Source: Mesostigma viride
Taxonomy: Eukaryota > Streptophyta > Mesostigmatophyceae > Mesostigmatales > Mesostigmataceae
Length of the DNA stretch: 64,000 nucleotides
Direction of reading: 5' to 3'
Assembly (NCBI GenBank): GCA_009746045.1
Contig: RPFO01001106.1
Span: 1-64,000 of the forward strand
The position numbers were made by a program, and so were the translations under genes. Positions 1-11,986 of the stretch are shown piece by piece. Numbering within the stretch: position 1 is the first letter of the stretch; each line of letters begins with the position of its first letter. Under the pieces are notes generated by a model. That model searched no databases, was not told the origin of the DNA, and saw only the letters and a program-made list of their open reading frames with translations.

Positions 1-3000
1 ATTAATGATGAGGATTCAGGCTCCCATGGTGTCATCATGGCTTGTCTACGTACATGGTTGGCATTTATGTAATTAATGAGGAGGATTCAGGCTCCCATGG
101 TGTCATCATGGCCCGTCTACTACATGGATGGCATTTATGTAATTAATGATGAGGATTCAGGCTCCCATGGGTCATCATGGCTTGTCTACGTACATGGTTG
201 GCATTTATGTAATTAATGAGGAGGATTCAGGCTCCCATGGTGTCTCCATGGCTGGCCTACGTACATGGATGTCAAGGAATAGTAAATGATGAGGATTCAG
301 GCTCCCATGGTGTCATCATGGCTTGTCTACCTACATGGTTGGCATTTATGTAACCTGAATCCTCTCATTAAGAAAATGAAGAGGATTCAGGCTCCATTGG
401 TGTCATCATGGCTGGCCTACGTACATGGATGTCAAGGAATAGTAAATGATGAGGATTCAGGCTCCCATGGTGTCATCATGGCCCGTCTACGTACATGGAT
501 GTCAAGGAATAGTAAATGATGAGGATTCAGGCTCCCATGGGTCATCATGGCTTGTCTACGTACATGGTTGGCATTTATGTAATTAACGAGGAGGATTCAG
601 GCTCCATTGGTGTCATCATGGCTGGCCTACGTACATGGATGTCAAGGAATAGTAAATGATGAGGATTCAGGCTCCCATGGTGTCATCATGGCTTGTCTAC
701 GTACATGGTTGGCATTTATGTAGTTAATGAGGAGGATTCAGGCTCCCATGGTGTCTCCATGGCTGGCCTACGTACATGGATGTCAAGGAATAGTAAATGA
801 TGAGGATTCAGGCTCCCATGGTGTCATCATGGCCTGTCTACGTACATGGATGGCATGTATGTAATTAATGATGAGGATTCAGGCTCCCATGGTGTCATCA
901 TGGCTTGTCTACGTACATGGTTGGCATTTATGTAATTAATGAGGAGGATTCAGGCTCCCATGGTGTCATCATGGCTTCTACGTACATGGTTGGCATTTAT
1001 GTAATTAATGATGAGGATTCAGGCTCCCATGGTGTCTCCATGGCTGGCCTACGTACATGGATGTCAAGGAATAGTAAATGATAAGGATTCAGGCTCCCAT
1101 GGTGTCATCATGGCCCGTCTACGTACATGGATGGCATTTATGTAATTAATGATGAGGATTCAGGCTCCCATGGGGTCATCATGGCTTGTCTACGTACATG
1201 GTTGGCATTTATGTAATTAATGAGGAGGATTCAGGCTCCCATGGTGTCTCCATGGCTGGCCTACGTACATGGATGTCAAGGAATAGTAAATGATGAGGAT
1301 TCAGGCTCCCATGGTGTCTCCATGGCTGGCCTACGTACATGAATGGCATGTATGTAATTAATGATGAGGATTCAGGCTCCCATGGTGTCATCATGGCTTG
1401 TCTACGTACATGGTTGGCATTTATGTAATTAATGAGGAGGATTCAGGCTCCCATGGTGTCATCATGGCTTGTCTACGTACATGGTTGGCATTTATGTAAT
1501 TAATGATGAGGATTCAGGCTCCCATGGTGTCTCCATGGCTGGCCTACGTACATGGATGTCAAGGAATAGTAAATGATGAGGATTCAGGCTCCCATGGTGT
1601 CATCATGGCCCGTCTACGTACATGGATGGCATGTATGTAATTAATGAGGAGGATTCAGGCTCCCATGGTGTCATCATGGCTGGCCTACGTACATGGATGT
1701 CAAAGAAAAAGAAATGATGAGGATTCAGGCTCCCATGGTGTCATCATGGCTGGCCTACGTACATGGATGTCTCATAAAATAAATGATGAGGATTCAGGCT
1801 CCCATGGTGTCATCATGGCTTGTCTACCTACATTGTTGGCATGTATGTAATTAATGATGAGGATTCAGGCTCCCATGGTGTCTCCATGGCTGGCCTACGT
1901 ACATGGTTGGCATTTATGTAATTAATGATGAGGATTCAGGCTCCCATGGTGTCATCATGGCCCGTCTACGTACATGGATGGCATTTATGTAATTAATGAT
2001 GAGGATTCAGGCTCCCATGGTGTCATCATGGCTTGTCTACGTACATGGTTGGCATTTATGTAATTAATGAGGAGGATTCAGGCTCCCATGGTGTCATCAT
2101 GGCCCGTCTACTTACATGGATGGCATTTATGTAATTAATGATGAGGATTCAGGCTCCCATGGGGTCATCATGGCTTGTCTACGTACATGGTTGGCATTTA
2201 TGTAATTAATGAGGAGGATTCAGGCTCCCATGGTGTCTCCATGGCTGGCCTACGTACATGGATGTCAAGGAATAGTAAATGATGAGGATTCAGGCTCCCA
2301 TGGTGTCATCATGGCCCGTCTACGTACATGGATGGCATTTATGTAATTAATGATGAGGATTCAGGCTCCCATGGGTCATCATGGCTTGTCTACGTACATG
2401 GTTGGCATTTATGTAATTAATGAGGAGGATTCAGGCTCCCATGGTGTCTCCATGGCTGGCCTACGTACATGGATGTCAAGGAATAGTAAATGATGAGGAT
2501 TCAGGCTCCCATGGTGTCATCATGGCCTGTCTACGTACATGGATGGCATGTATGTAATTAATGATGAGGATTCAGGCTCCCATGGGTCATCATGGCTTGT
2601 CTACGTACATGGATGGCATGTATGTAATTAATGATGAGGATTCAGGCTCCATTGGTGTCATCATGGCTGGCCTACGTATGTACATGGATGTCAAAGAAAA
2701 AAAAATGATGAGGATTCAGGCTCCCATGGTGTCATCATTGCCCGTGTATGTACATGGTTGCCATTTATGTAATTAATGATGAGGATTCAGGCTCCATTGG
2801 TGTCATCATTGCCCGTGTATGTACATGGTTGGCATTTATGTATGTAATTAATGATGAGGATTCAGGCTCCATTGGTGTCATCATGGCTGGCCTACGTATG
2901 TACATGGATGTCAAAGAAAAAAAATGATGAGGATTCAGGCTCCCATGGTGTCAGCATGGCCCGTCTACGTACATGGATGTCAAGGAATAGTAAATGATGA

Positions 3001-4530
3001 GGATTCAGGCTCCCATGGTGTCAGATGTCATGGCCTGTCTACGTACATGGATGGCATGTATGTAATTAATGATGAGAATTCAGGCTCCATTGGTGTCATC
3101 ATGGCTGGCCTACGTATGTACATGGATGTCAAAGAAAAAAAAATGATGAGGATTCAGGCTCCCATGGTGTCATCATGGCCCGTCTACGTACATGGATGTC
3201 AAGGAATAGTAAATGATGAGGATTCAGGCTCCCATGGTGTCATCATGGCCTGTCTACGTACATGGATGGCATGTATGTATTTAATGATGAGGATTCAGGC
3301 TCCCATGGTGTCATCATGGCTGGCCTACGTACATGGATGTCTCAGAAAAAAATGATGAGGATTCAGGCTCCCATGGTGTCATCATGGCTGGCCTACGTAC
3401 ATGGATGTCAAAGAAAAAAAATGATGAGGATTCAGGCTCCCGTGGTGTCATTATGGCCCGTCTACGTGTTGTTGGCATGTATGAAATGAATGATGAGGAT
3501 TCAGGCTCCCATAGTGTCATCATGGCTGGCCTACGTACATGGTTGGCATTTATGTAATTAATGATGAGGATTCAGGCTCCCATGGTGTCATCATTGCCCG
3601 TGTATGTACATGGTTGGCATTTATGTAATTAATGATGAGGATTCAGGCTCCATTGGTGTCATCATGGCCCGTCTACGTACATGGACCGTGGCATTTATGT
3701 ATTTAATGATGAGGATTCAGGCTCCCATGGGGTCATTGATGATCATGGCATTTATGTATGTAATTAATGATGAGGATTCAGGCTCCATTGGTGTCATCAT
3801 GGCTGGCCTACGTATGTACATGGATGTCAAAGAAAAAAAATGAAGAGGATTCAGGCTCCCATGGTGTCATCATGGCCCGTCTACGTACATGGATGTCAAG
3901 GAATAGTAAATGATGAGGATTCAGGCTCCCATGGTGTCAGATGTCATGGCCTGTCTACGTACATGGATGGCATGTATGTATTTAATGATGAGGATTCAGG
4001 CTCCCATGGTGTCATCATGGCTGGCCTACGTACATGGATGTCTCAGAAAAAAAATGATGAGGATTCAGGCTCCCATGGTGTCATCATGGCTGGCCTACGT
4101 ACATGGATGTCTCAGAAAAAAAATGATGAGGATTCAGGCTCCCATGGTGTCATCATGGCTGGCCTACGTACATGGATGTCAAAGAAAAAAAATGATCAGG
4201 ATTCAGGCTCCCGTGGTGTCATTATGGCCCGTCTACGTGTTGTTGGCATGTATGAAATTAATGATGAGGATTCAGGCTCCCACAGTGTCATCATGGCTGG
4301 CCTACGTACATGGTTGGCATTTATGTAATTAATGATGAGGATTCAGGCTCCCATGGTGTCATCATTGCCCGTGTATGTACATGGTTGGCATTTATGTAAT
4401 TAATGATGAGGATTCAGGCTCCATTGGTGTCATCATGGCCCGTCTACGTACATGGGTGGCATTTATGTATTTAATGATGAGGATTCAGGCTCCCATGGGG
4501 TCATCATGGCTTGTCTACGTACATGGAGTC
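1..4530. repeat. 72-bp satellite array with higher-order structure, truncated at left edge
   Basis: About 60 head-to-tail copies of a 71-72-bp unit built around GAGGATTCAGGCTCCCATGG, followed by GTGTCATCATGG and a TACGTACATGG block. Units fall into types by their tail: one ends GGCATTTATGTAATTAATGA, another ends GATGTCAAGGAATAGTAAATGA, a third ends in an A-rich GTCAAAGAAAAAAAATGA. Between about 2640 and 4340 a higher-order block repeats: the order of marked units around 3095-3560 recurs around 3780-4340, with one extra 72-bp unit inserted. The array begins before the window and decays at about 4530. Short open frames appear because 72 is divisible by 3, but they are broken by 71-bp units and by the TAA in the common tail. 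Confidence 0.97.
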
Positions 4531-4800
4531 ATATTGATTCATGGAACAATGAGATACCATTCTTAATTGAAAATTGTTCTTGATACTTTCACATGCATGC
4601 CCGGAATCGTGAATTTGTGCGGGTTTCCATGATGACAATCCTCATTGAATTCTTGAGCACACAATATTGAGCAATTTAGGGGCACTTCGGCAATGTTGAC
4701 CATTTTCATTCATGATCAATAAAATTAACATTTAATGCAATAAATACATATTCCACTCATTTTAATAAACCATGCAAAAACTTTACAAGCACGCTCAAGC
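4531..4800. other. unique AT-rich spacer between two arrays
   Basis: Single-copy AT-rich sequence separating the 72-bp satellite from the GC-rich minisatellite. I see no coding frame or RNA gene in it. Confidence 0.6.
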
Positions 4801-5630
4801 TAGGGGTGGGCTGGCATGCACGCGTGGGTGTGGGGTGGGCTGGCATGCATGCGTGGGTGTGGGGGTGGGCTGGCATGCACGTGTGGGTGTGGGGGTGGGC
4901 TGGCATGCATGCGTGGGTGTGGGGTTGGGCTAGCCTGCATGCGTGGGTGTGGGGGGGCTGGCATGCATGCGTGGGTGTGGGTTGGGCTAGCCTGCATGCG
5001 TGGGTGTGGGGGGGGCTGGCATGCATGCGTGGGTGTGTGTGGGGGGCTAGCATGCATGCGTAAGTGTGGGGGGGGCTGGCATGCATGCGTGGGTGTGGGG
5101 GGGGCTGGCATGCATGCGTGGGTGTGTGTGGGGGCTAGCATGCATGCGTAAGTGTGGGGGGGGGCTGGCATGCATGCGTGGGTGTGTATGGGGGCTGGCA
5201 TGCATGCGTGGGTGTGTGTGGGGGCTAGCATGCATGCGTGGGTGTGTGGGGGGGCTGTCATGCATGCGTGGGTGTGTGTGGGGGCTGGCATCATGCGTGG
5301 GTGTGTGGGGGGGCTAGCATGCATGCGTGGGTGTGGGGGTGGGCTAGCATGCATGCGTGGGTGTGGGGGGGGCGGTCATGCATGCGTGGGTGTGTGGGGG
5401 GGCTGGCATGCATGCGTGGGTGTGTGGGGGGGCTAGCATGCATGCGTGGGTGTGGGGGGGGCTAGCATGCATGCGTGGGTGTGAGTGTGGGCTAGCATGC
5501 ATGCGTGGGTGTGGGGGGGGCTAGCATGCATGCGTGGGTGTGGGGGGCCGGGGCCGGGGCTAGCATGCATGCGTGGGTGTGGGGGTGGGCTAGCATGCAT
5601 GCGTGGGTGTGGGGGGGGGCTAGCACGCCC
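4801..5630. repeat. ~30-bp G-rich minisatellite
   Basis: Roughly 27 tandem copies of a 27-32-bp unit containing the palindromic GCATGCATGC core followed by GTGGGTGTGGGGG and GGCTGGC or GGCTAGC. Unit length varies through the G run (4-9 G). The strand is strongly G-biased with repeated GGG and GGGG tracts, so quadruplex formation on the plus strand is possible. His/Pro/Cys-rich frames on the minus strand are artefacts of the repeat. Confidence 0.95.
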
Positions 5631-5838
5631 CACCCCTCCATCGGCACAGCCAGCCTTGTGAGTCTACCCTTAACAACAAGGCTGGTAGGACGACACGCCT
5701 GAGCAGCATATGTCATGCCTATCTCAGGCTAATAATGTGTGATTTTGTGCCAACAACCAAGTTGTTCCACCCAACAACACATTATAAACCCTCTTCCAAA
5801 ATGCCCAACAAGCCGGACACGTGGAGGACCACACACGC

Positions 5839-5850
5839 AGTATATAAAGA
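5839..5850 (+). promoter_or_regulatory. TATA-like box
   Basis: The string TATATAAAGAG lies in otherwise GC-mixed sequence. An identical 11-mer occurs at about 7194, which makes a core-promoter reading more likely than chance, but no transcript start or downstream gene can be assigned to this copy. Confidence 0.3.
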
Positions 5851-7192
5851 GAAAATAAGCTGACTTTTTATCCAGCCAACCTGTGGCTAGCTGCTCTGGT
5901 TAGCATGACAAATGCTAACATTTACTCAGTGGGAAAGGTGAAGAGACCATTGGAACAGCCTACCTGACGCATGTGCCACCAAAGCATTGTGTCCCGCAAA
6001 ATGCACACTGCCTCCTTTCTAACAAGCACGAGCCGCTCTCTTTAGGAGACAGGTGCCAGCTCGTCAGTGTCTGGGGAAAATGATGCCGCTGCTTAGGAAG
6101 ACCGCGTGAATTTCCTCGAACACAACTGTCTATAAAGCAAAAGAAATTTCAGAGAAGCATGGAAATAAAAGCATTACACCTTCCCGACAGGTTGCGGGCC
6201 ACGCGCTGCAGAAAGCCAGCCACGTCACAGACGATTAACTAGCTAAAAGACACCCAGGAATCCAGCGATGCAGCGCCAGGACCCGCAACTTTCTGGCTGC
6301 ATCTGGCCGGAAAGAAGGCAAAAAGCTTACGCTCAACGAGGTAAGAAAGCAGGAAAACGCAAGCTTAAGACGTTTAACACAAGAACGTACCATAACGGGC
6401 ATTTATTCGTGCCCAGGCGCACAAGAAAGTCCACCCTTTCATGGAGTGGTTGGGCAGTACGCATCGCGCAGGGCTAATGTTATCTTACCGCAAAATGACG
6501 GGAAAGGTAAAGATAGCAGCGGGAATTTTTACGGCTTTAGAAACATCATTAAACTAGCTTTCCTTACGACCATCAAAACTGGCAACAATCGACAATCAAC
6601 CCGGCAGGCATCCAATATACTTTATTCATCCCGACAGAAATTCAGGCCGGACCCCCCCTGCCGATGGCAAAGAAAAAAAGCCCGCGACATTATAGATCGC
6701 AACCATCCCGCCATAAATTAGAATCAGTAACTAATTTTCTCCAACAATCGAGCATTTCTGCTTTCCGCGTGCCAGATTTGTCACGTTTCGTCTAAAGGCA
6801 GTCGCCATGGCCCCTACCGCAAGGGGTGCGCGCACCATGCCGACATAGCTTTTGGGCCTCAATTTGCACCGAAATTTGGTCCGTACCGTCCAGCTCAGTC
6901 GGATTATGTATGTGGATCGGCCGTGTTGGTTGCATACGCAGGTATATTAATTCTTGCATTCGCCCCGGACCTTCCCCAGGACAGGTCAGGATATAACAAT
7001 AATTCTTGCATTCGCCCCCGCCCTTTCCTATGGCCTGGTCAGGTTTGGGCGCGACGCCACTAGCGCGGCGCCCGCGACAGAGTGGCCAGGCTCGAGCACG
7101 TTTTCTGGATCCCAAGCACCGGATTGGACACTGTCCGAGGACTGGACAGGAATTGGCTGACCAATCGGATGCTTGCTCGTCGTCTCCAAAAA

Positions 7193-7205
7193 CATATATA
7201 AAGAG
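7193..7205 (+). promoter_or_regulatory. TATA-like box, possible promoter of the transposase gene
   Basis: TATATAAAGAG is followed about 65 bp later by an ATG that opens only a three-codon frame (ATG TCA ACC TAG at 7259). If used, the leader of the transposase gene would be about 1.4 kb and would include the AT-rich block and the palindrome repeats. Assignment is inferred from position only. Confidence 0.3.
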
Positions 7206-7476
7206 CCAAATCGCGCGAACTACGCAAGGATCCTTTAAGCAGCGTTACTCTGCCGAAATGTCAACCTAGGCCGGTCAAGTGACGCCGAGGTGTTCACCGA
7301 TAGTTCAGGTCAGCCACAGCGCGCCTTCGAATGTAGGCACGGTCGCATTTTTTTTTAGGAAATGTAGAATTGTTGTCGACCAGCTACCAACGCCCGACCG
7401 GACCCATACAACGGAAACATCAAGGCGATGTGATGTAGGTGTGTCTGATATGTCATTAATACACAGAGCATCGTGA

Positions 7477-7625
7477 ATATAATATATAATATAAATTATA
7501 TAATATACTATAATTAATATATAATTTTAATTTTATGTTAATTTTAATGTTATTTCATATAACATAATATAGCATAATATAATATAATATAATATAATAT
7601 TATATAAAGTAGTATATAAAAAATT
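7477..7625. repeat. AT-rich low-complexity block
   Basis: Nearly pure A/T, dominated by AATAT and TATAAT pentamer or hexamer runs, in a neighbourhood of about 50% GC. It may be a scaffold or recombination-prone spacer. No gene is visible. Confidence 0.85.
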
Positions 7626-7936
7626 AAAATGTAAAAGAAAAATATCTACCTTATTGGGGTTTAATGTTCCTTTCCAGTTCAGCATAAGTACACTCTTGAG
7701 TGTGTGCAATGTTTGGTTATACGCCATTGTCTTAAAATAGCAACCAATGTAAACCTCCGTCCTAACCACATTTGGATACAATAAAGACATTGATGCCTGA
7801 CACATAGCATTCATTGCTTGAAATACCATGCATATTTTGTGTCAATGTTCTGCAGACCACAGCTTCAAGTGGGCATACTTCGCTTTCCTCAATATAATGG
7901 CGACATGGCATTTGGTGAAAGTGGTGAGTGCCATGA
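7626..7936. other. no gene seen between AT block and palindrome repeats
   Basis: About 310 bp of AT-leaning unique sequence. Only short unrecognised frames are present on either strand. Confidence 0.5.
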
Positions 7937-8490
7937 AGTTGCGCCGGCCGTCGTTATCCATGACGAACTGAATGGGTTTCGTGCAAATCAAGTTTTTTGT
8001 TTTGGTGTTCCAGTTGCGCCGGCCGGCGTTTCCAATGGTATCTTGCGCGCACTTGCAAAAGCTTGCACGCTTATCAACATTTTGTGTTGGTAAACATTTT
8101 ATCACCTCTGGGATTTCCGCCTTCACTACCTGAGTTGCTTCTTTGTGGTTTTCAAATGCAACCGAGTTACGCCGGCCGTCGTTACTCATGACAAATTGTA
8201 GGGGTTTTGTGCAAATCACTTTTGTATGGTTTATGTACATGCATCCAGTTGCGCCGGCCGGCGTTTCCAATGGTATCTTGCAGTTGCGCAATCAGGCCCC
8301 ATTACCAAAAGTGTGTTTGTACATCTTTTTTACACCTGAAGGATTTCTGCCTGCATATCCTGAGTTGCTTCTTAATGGTTTTTAATTGCGCCCGAGTTAC
8401 GCCGGCCGTCGTTATTAATGACAAACTGTATGTGTTTCATAAAATCACTTTTGTATGGTTTACATGTATCCAGTTGCGCCGGCCGGCGTT
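7937..8490. repeat. three ~230-bp tandem repeats, each with two GC palindromes
   Basis: Copies start at about 7937, 8164 and 8394. Each begins with an A-type box (GTTRCGCCGGCCGTCGTT) followed by TGACRAAYTG, a T-rich stretch and then a B-type box (GTTGCGCCGGCCGGCGTT) about 75 bp later. The B box contains the 12-bp perfect palindrome CGCCGGCCGGCG. Another A-type box lies inside the second intron of the transposase gene (11124-11143), and a degenerate version (GTTGCGCCCCAAGGCGTT) occurs twice in the first intron. The repeats abut the 5' end of the transposase gene, as expected for subterminal transposase-binding sites or for a series of leader introns. Confidence 0.85.
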
Positions 8491-8636
8491 ATTAATGACG
8501 CTTGTCGTTCTTGTTTGATGCCCATCGTTTTCGTCGTGTCTTTAATGGTGATTATTTATCATTACTCATCCTCAGGGCTTTCGGTGCCGCGGGATTAAGA
8601 GGCGAAAAAAATCAGCTGCCGTCTGACCAAAGTCTG

Positions 8637-11600
8637 ATGGCGCGATCGGGGCGGGGGGCCGTTTCCGACGGTTCGCGTCCCTTGTCCAATGACGACCGGG
8701 AGCCTGCACTTCGCGGTCTCTGGAGCGACAAGTACATCGAGAACAAGGGGTACAAAATTGCCAATGACATCTTTCCTATCATGGCGGAACGCGTGAAAGC
8801 AAACAACCACAGGACGCCAGAGATGAGCGCGGAGGTTCTGTCTTGCGCAGCTTCAAGACTAAATGCCATGGTGGCGGAGAGCAACGGCATTAAGAAGAGG
8901 AAGAACTGTGACGGCGGGCTTCCTGAAAATTGGGCGGAATCTCTTCGGGATAACATCAAGAAGGCTTTTGGCGACTTGGGAACATCTGAGAAGGATCGTG
9001 GGCTTAGGTGGGCCTTGTGTGGACTTGTTACGAAGGCAATGGAGGGCGTCCCGGACAGGATTGTGGAGCGCGCGTTCGGGATTGACAGGCGCTTTGTCGC
9101 AACTGTTCGGGGTCACAGGGATGGAATGGAAGAAGGGGAGGACGACCTTTTGATGAGTGCGCCAGAGAGGAGGAGGAGGAAAGACGAGCTTCCGACGGAA
9201 GTCATTGCCCTGATACAAGCGTGCTGGAGGGATGATAACTTGACGCGGGCGTCTCCGAACATGAAGGATGTTCATTGTGAATGGACCAGAAAGGATTACA
9301 AACATACACTAGCGTTTTCGGAGGGTGCGCGCTACTATACTGTCTCCAAGTCGAAGATTTACGAAGTGTTCATTTCCCGCCATCCGGAGTTGAAGCCACC
9401 GCGGCGGATGGACAGTAGGGAGGGGGGGGGGGGAGGGAGAGGAGGGTGTGAGGGGGGGAAATCAGGTGATTTTGGAGACGGAGGCAGGGATGTCAATGCT
9501 ACGCACGAATCAGAAGAGCACAGTTCATGTGGGATACACTACTTTTTGCAAGCATATGCCCGCATGCGTCAAGGGGCGGTGGAAAATGCGGAACTTGTGC
9601 GCATGCCAGCACCACACTACCATGCAGTCCATGGTTGGGGGGTTGGCCAAATTTCGTGCAACTTTTCATGCCAGATGCGAGTGCGGACCTGAATGCCACG
9701 CGTGCGATCATGGTAGCCAGCTCGACGTGGGGTCGTCCGTGCCCACATGTTCCATTTTCAAAGCCACTCACACGACAGAGTGGGTGAACAAGTTTACTTG
9801 TGAGGTGGAGGGGATGAGGGAGGGGGGAGGTTCGAGGTCGTCTGTGGGGTCGTCGCGGCCGCAGGTTCAGCCTTTTCAGGGCGAACTTGAGGATCTGCCC
9901 ATGCATGGGAGGGTGCTGGACGACGAGGAAGGGGTGCCCGATCATGACCTGGGCGAGGAGTTGGGGGTTTGCTCGATCCGGCGTAAGGCTTGTGTGTTGG
10001 GCACTTGCCTGGCTCCCAAGTGTGGAATTCGGAACTTCATGTTATGCGAACGGGAGGAGGCTTCCAACCACCTGATTTCATGGACCAGATACGAGATGCA
10101 GGATGTGCCGCCGGGTGCGGTTCTTGGGCCAGAGGTAATTTTTAGTGGAGTGGTTGCGCCCCAAGGCGTTTCTTTTGCAATGTTTCCTGAAGTTCTTGGG
10201 CCAGAGGTAATTTTTAGTGGAGTGGTTGCGCCCCAAGGCGTTTCTTTTTCAATTTTTCCTGAGGTCCTGTCTTTTTTCTTTCTACAGGTCATTGGTGGGT
10301 CGAAGTTGATGTCTTTTCTGTATGTGCACACTGCGCATATGCAGGACGACTGTGACGAGATCGCAAAGGCTGGTGGGCAGCGATTGACGCAAGTCGACGT
10401 CAAGTCCACACCAACGGAGCTAAAGGAGGCAATTGTGGACAAGTGGCCGGACTTCATCCAGCATTGCTTCAACGCGTGGTGGCAAGCGGACGCCTCCAAG
10501 GAATGTCTCTCAAGGATGCGGGTGGGGGACCTTGTATGCCACACAGATTACGCCGAGAACTACCAGTCTTACACCTATCACAATCTCCAAGCACAGTATT
10601 GGCATCCAGTCACATTCGTCCTTATGCCCTGGATCGTGCGCTACTTGGATCCAGCGTCGGGAAAGGTCGTGAGAAGGGAGTTTCACTTCATCGGACAGGG
10701 CGGAATGAAAAGGGACGGGCGGGCCCTCCGTTTTGCTATCCTCAAAATCCTGGCGACACTACGGTCAGAAGGGGTAGAGGTGAAGCGCTTCATTGGGTGG
10801 TCGGACAATTGCTCCATGCAGTTCAAGTCAAGGAATGTGATCGCGGAAGTGGCCCGGCTGCTGACGGAGGATCCGCACCTGGAGTCATTTGAGTGGAATT
10901 ACTTTGGGGAGCAGCACGGAAAGGGGGAGGTGGATGGAGCTGGTGGGACTGTGAAGTGCATGTTGAGGAGGTGGCACATCAGGGAAGAGAACCAGGACAA
11001 ACAGACGGCCGCCCAGTTGGTGGAGAATCTGGCGTCGGGGGCGGTGGGCGGGACCACAACGACCAGGCGTAACTTCTTCGAGTTCCCCGAGGTAATTAAG
11101 TGTACAGTCCTCGTTCAGGGAATAGTTACGCCGGCCGTCGTTTCTAGGGCGTTCTTGGAGTCCTGGCGATCAGGAGTGCTTAATAAAACACAACTAGCTC
11201 GATGGTCTCGTAACTTCAACTTTCCCTTGTGCAAATCTTGTCTTCGACGCGCAGGTGCTTCCTTACAGCCCAGGGCGCGGCGAAATCAAAGGAGTGAAGA
11301 AGGCGCACTGGTGGCGCATGGACAAGTCGAATGTGACGCGCTTAATGCTGCGCCAGTATTCCTGCTATTGTGGCGGTGCGTGCGCCGAGGAAAGGTGGTG
11401 GGATTGTCGAAAGGAGTGGACCGACATGGACGGCTGGAATGTGGGAGGTGCTCGGATGAAGCTCCACAAACTGGGGGAGCCAGTGCAAAGGAACCCAAAC
11501 GGACAAGGGGGGCACGCAGGGACGCGACTGAACAGACTACAGGCAGAGAGGACGATGATGGGAAGGAGACTGAAGCTGCGAGACATTTTTGCCGTCGAGT

Positions 11601-11986
11601 CCTACTCTGGTGATGAGTCCCACGATCCAGATCATCCATATTGGCTAGCGGAAGTCTTGCAGGAGCCTTATCAGGTGGCCGCTACTTTCGTGAGGCGAGT
11701 GGCCGACAGAAACGGCAAGGTCGATAGGGAGTTGTTCCGTAAGGGACAATGGGTGGTGGGGGTGCGCTACTGGGACAGATTTCCGGGTATGGCGACGATG
11801 TTCAAAATGGACGCCGATGCGCAAGCTGAACAGCCAAACTTGGTCAATTGCTACCTGTGCATGGACGCGGGGTTCGAACACACCATTGTTGTCAACCCAG
11901 CTAACAATCGCCAGGCCATCTTGACCATTCCGACAGACGTCGAGAAACGGCTCACGAACTTGGCCAAGAAGAGACCTGTTGAGTAG
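8637..11986 (+). CDS. DDE-type transposase-like protein, two introns and one homopolymer frameshift
   Basis: The model is 8637-~9430, then a +/-1 shift in a 12-G run (9422-9433), then ~9450-10134, intron 10135-10287, 10288-11091, intron 11092-11254, 11255-11986 (TAG). Both introns are GT-AG and phase 0. The first ATG in frame is 8637; the frame is open further upstream, so a 5' exon is possible. The middle part has the motif set of a transposase-like family common in invertebrate genomes: a Cys/His block (CKHMP...RNLCACQHH) near 9550, DYAENYQ (~10540), WSDNCSMQFKSR (~10798) and FGEQHGKGEVDGAGGTVK (~10903). These give acidic residues in a plausible D-D-E/H order. The C-terminal exon has GQWVVGVRYWDRFPG. 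In a mobile-element-rich neighbourhood this is most likely a transposon gene. The superfamily name is uncertain, and the frameshift may be real or a sequencing slip. Confidence 0.78.
10135..10287 (+). other. intron 1 of transposase gene, built from a 72-bp tandem duplication
   Basis: GT at 10135, AG at 10286-10287. The exon end TTCTTGGGCCAGAG plus donor (from 10121) is repeated 72 bp downstream (from 10193), so the intron holds a second copy of the exon end and donor. It is 51 codons long and open, so retention would keep the frame. Confidence 0.8.
11092..11254 (+). other. intron 2 of transposase gene with GC palindrome
   Basis: GTAATTAAG donor at 11092 and CGACGCGCAG acceptor ending at 11254, phase 0, joining FEFPE to VLPYSPGRG. 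It carries an A-type palindrome box (11124-11143) identical in core to those at 7937-8490. Confidence 0.8.

Larger units (their letters stand above)
5631..7476. other. no recognisable gene; mixed-composition region
   Basis: About 1.8 kb without a convincing coding frame; the frames present are short and low in similarity to anything I recognise. A short direct repeat (AATTCTTGCATTCGCCCC) occurs at about 6952 and 7003. Two TATATAAAGAG boxes are listed separately. The right part may be the leader of the downstream transposase gene. Confidence 0.5.

Noticed and set aside
286-4566. Short repeat proteins (NDEDSGSHGVIMAGLRTW...)
   Set aside because: Produced by 72-bp units. Frames break at 71-bp units and at TAA in the common tail, with no splice or start context.
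4757-5716. His/Pro/Cys-rich frames in the G-rich minisatellite
   Set aside because: Low-complexity readings of a GCATGC/GTGGGTGTGGG repeat in all frames.
10112-10290. Duplicated peptide GPEVIFSGVVAPQGVSF as a protein repeat
   Set aside because: It is better explained as a 153-bp GT-AG intron containing a duplicated donor segment; splicing gives a continuous sequence.
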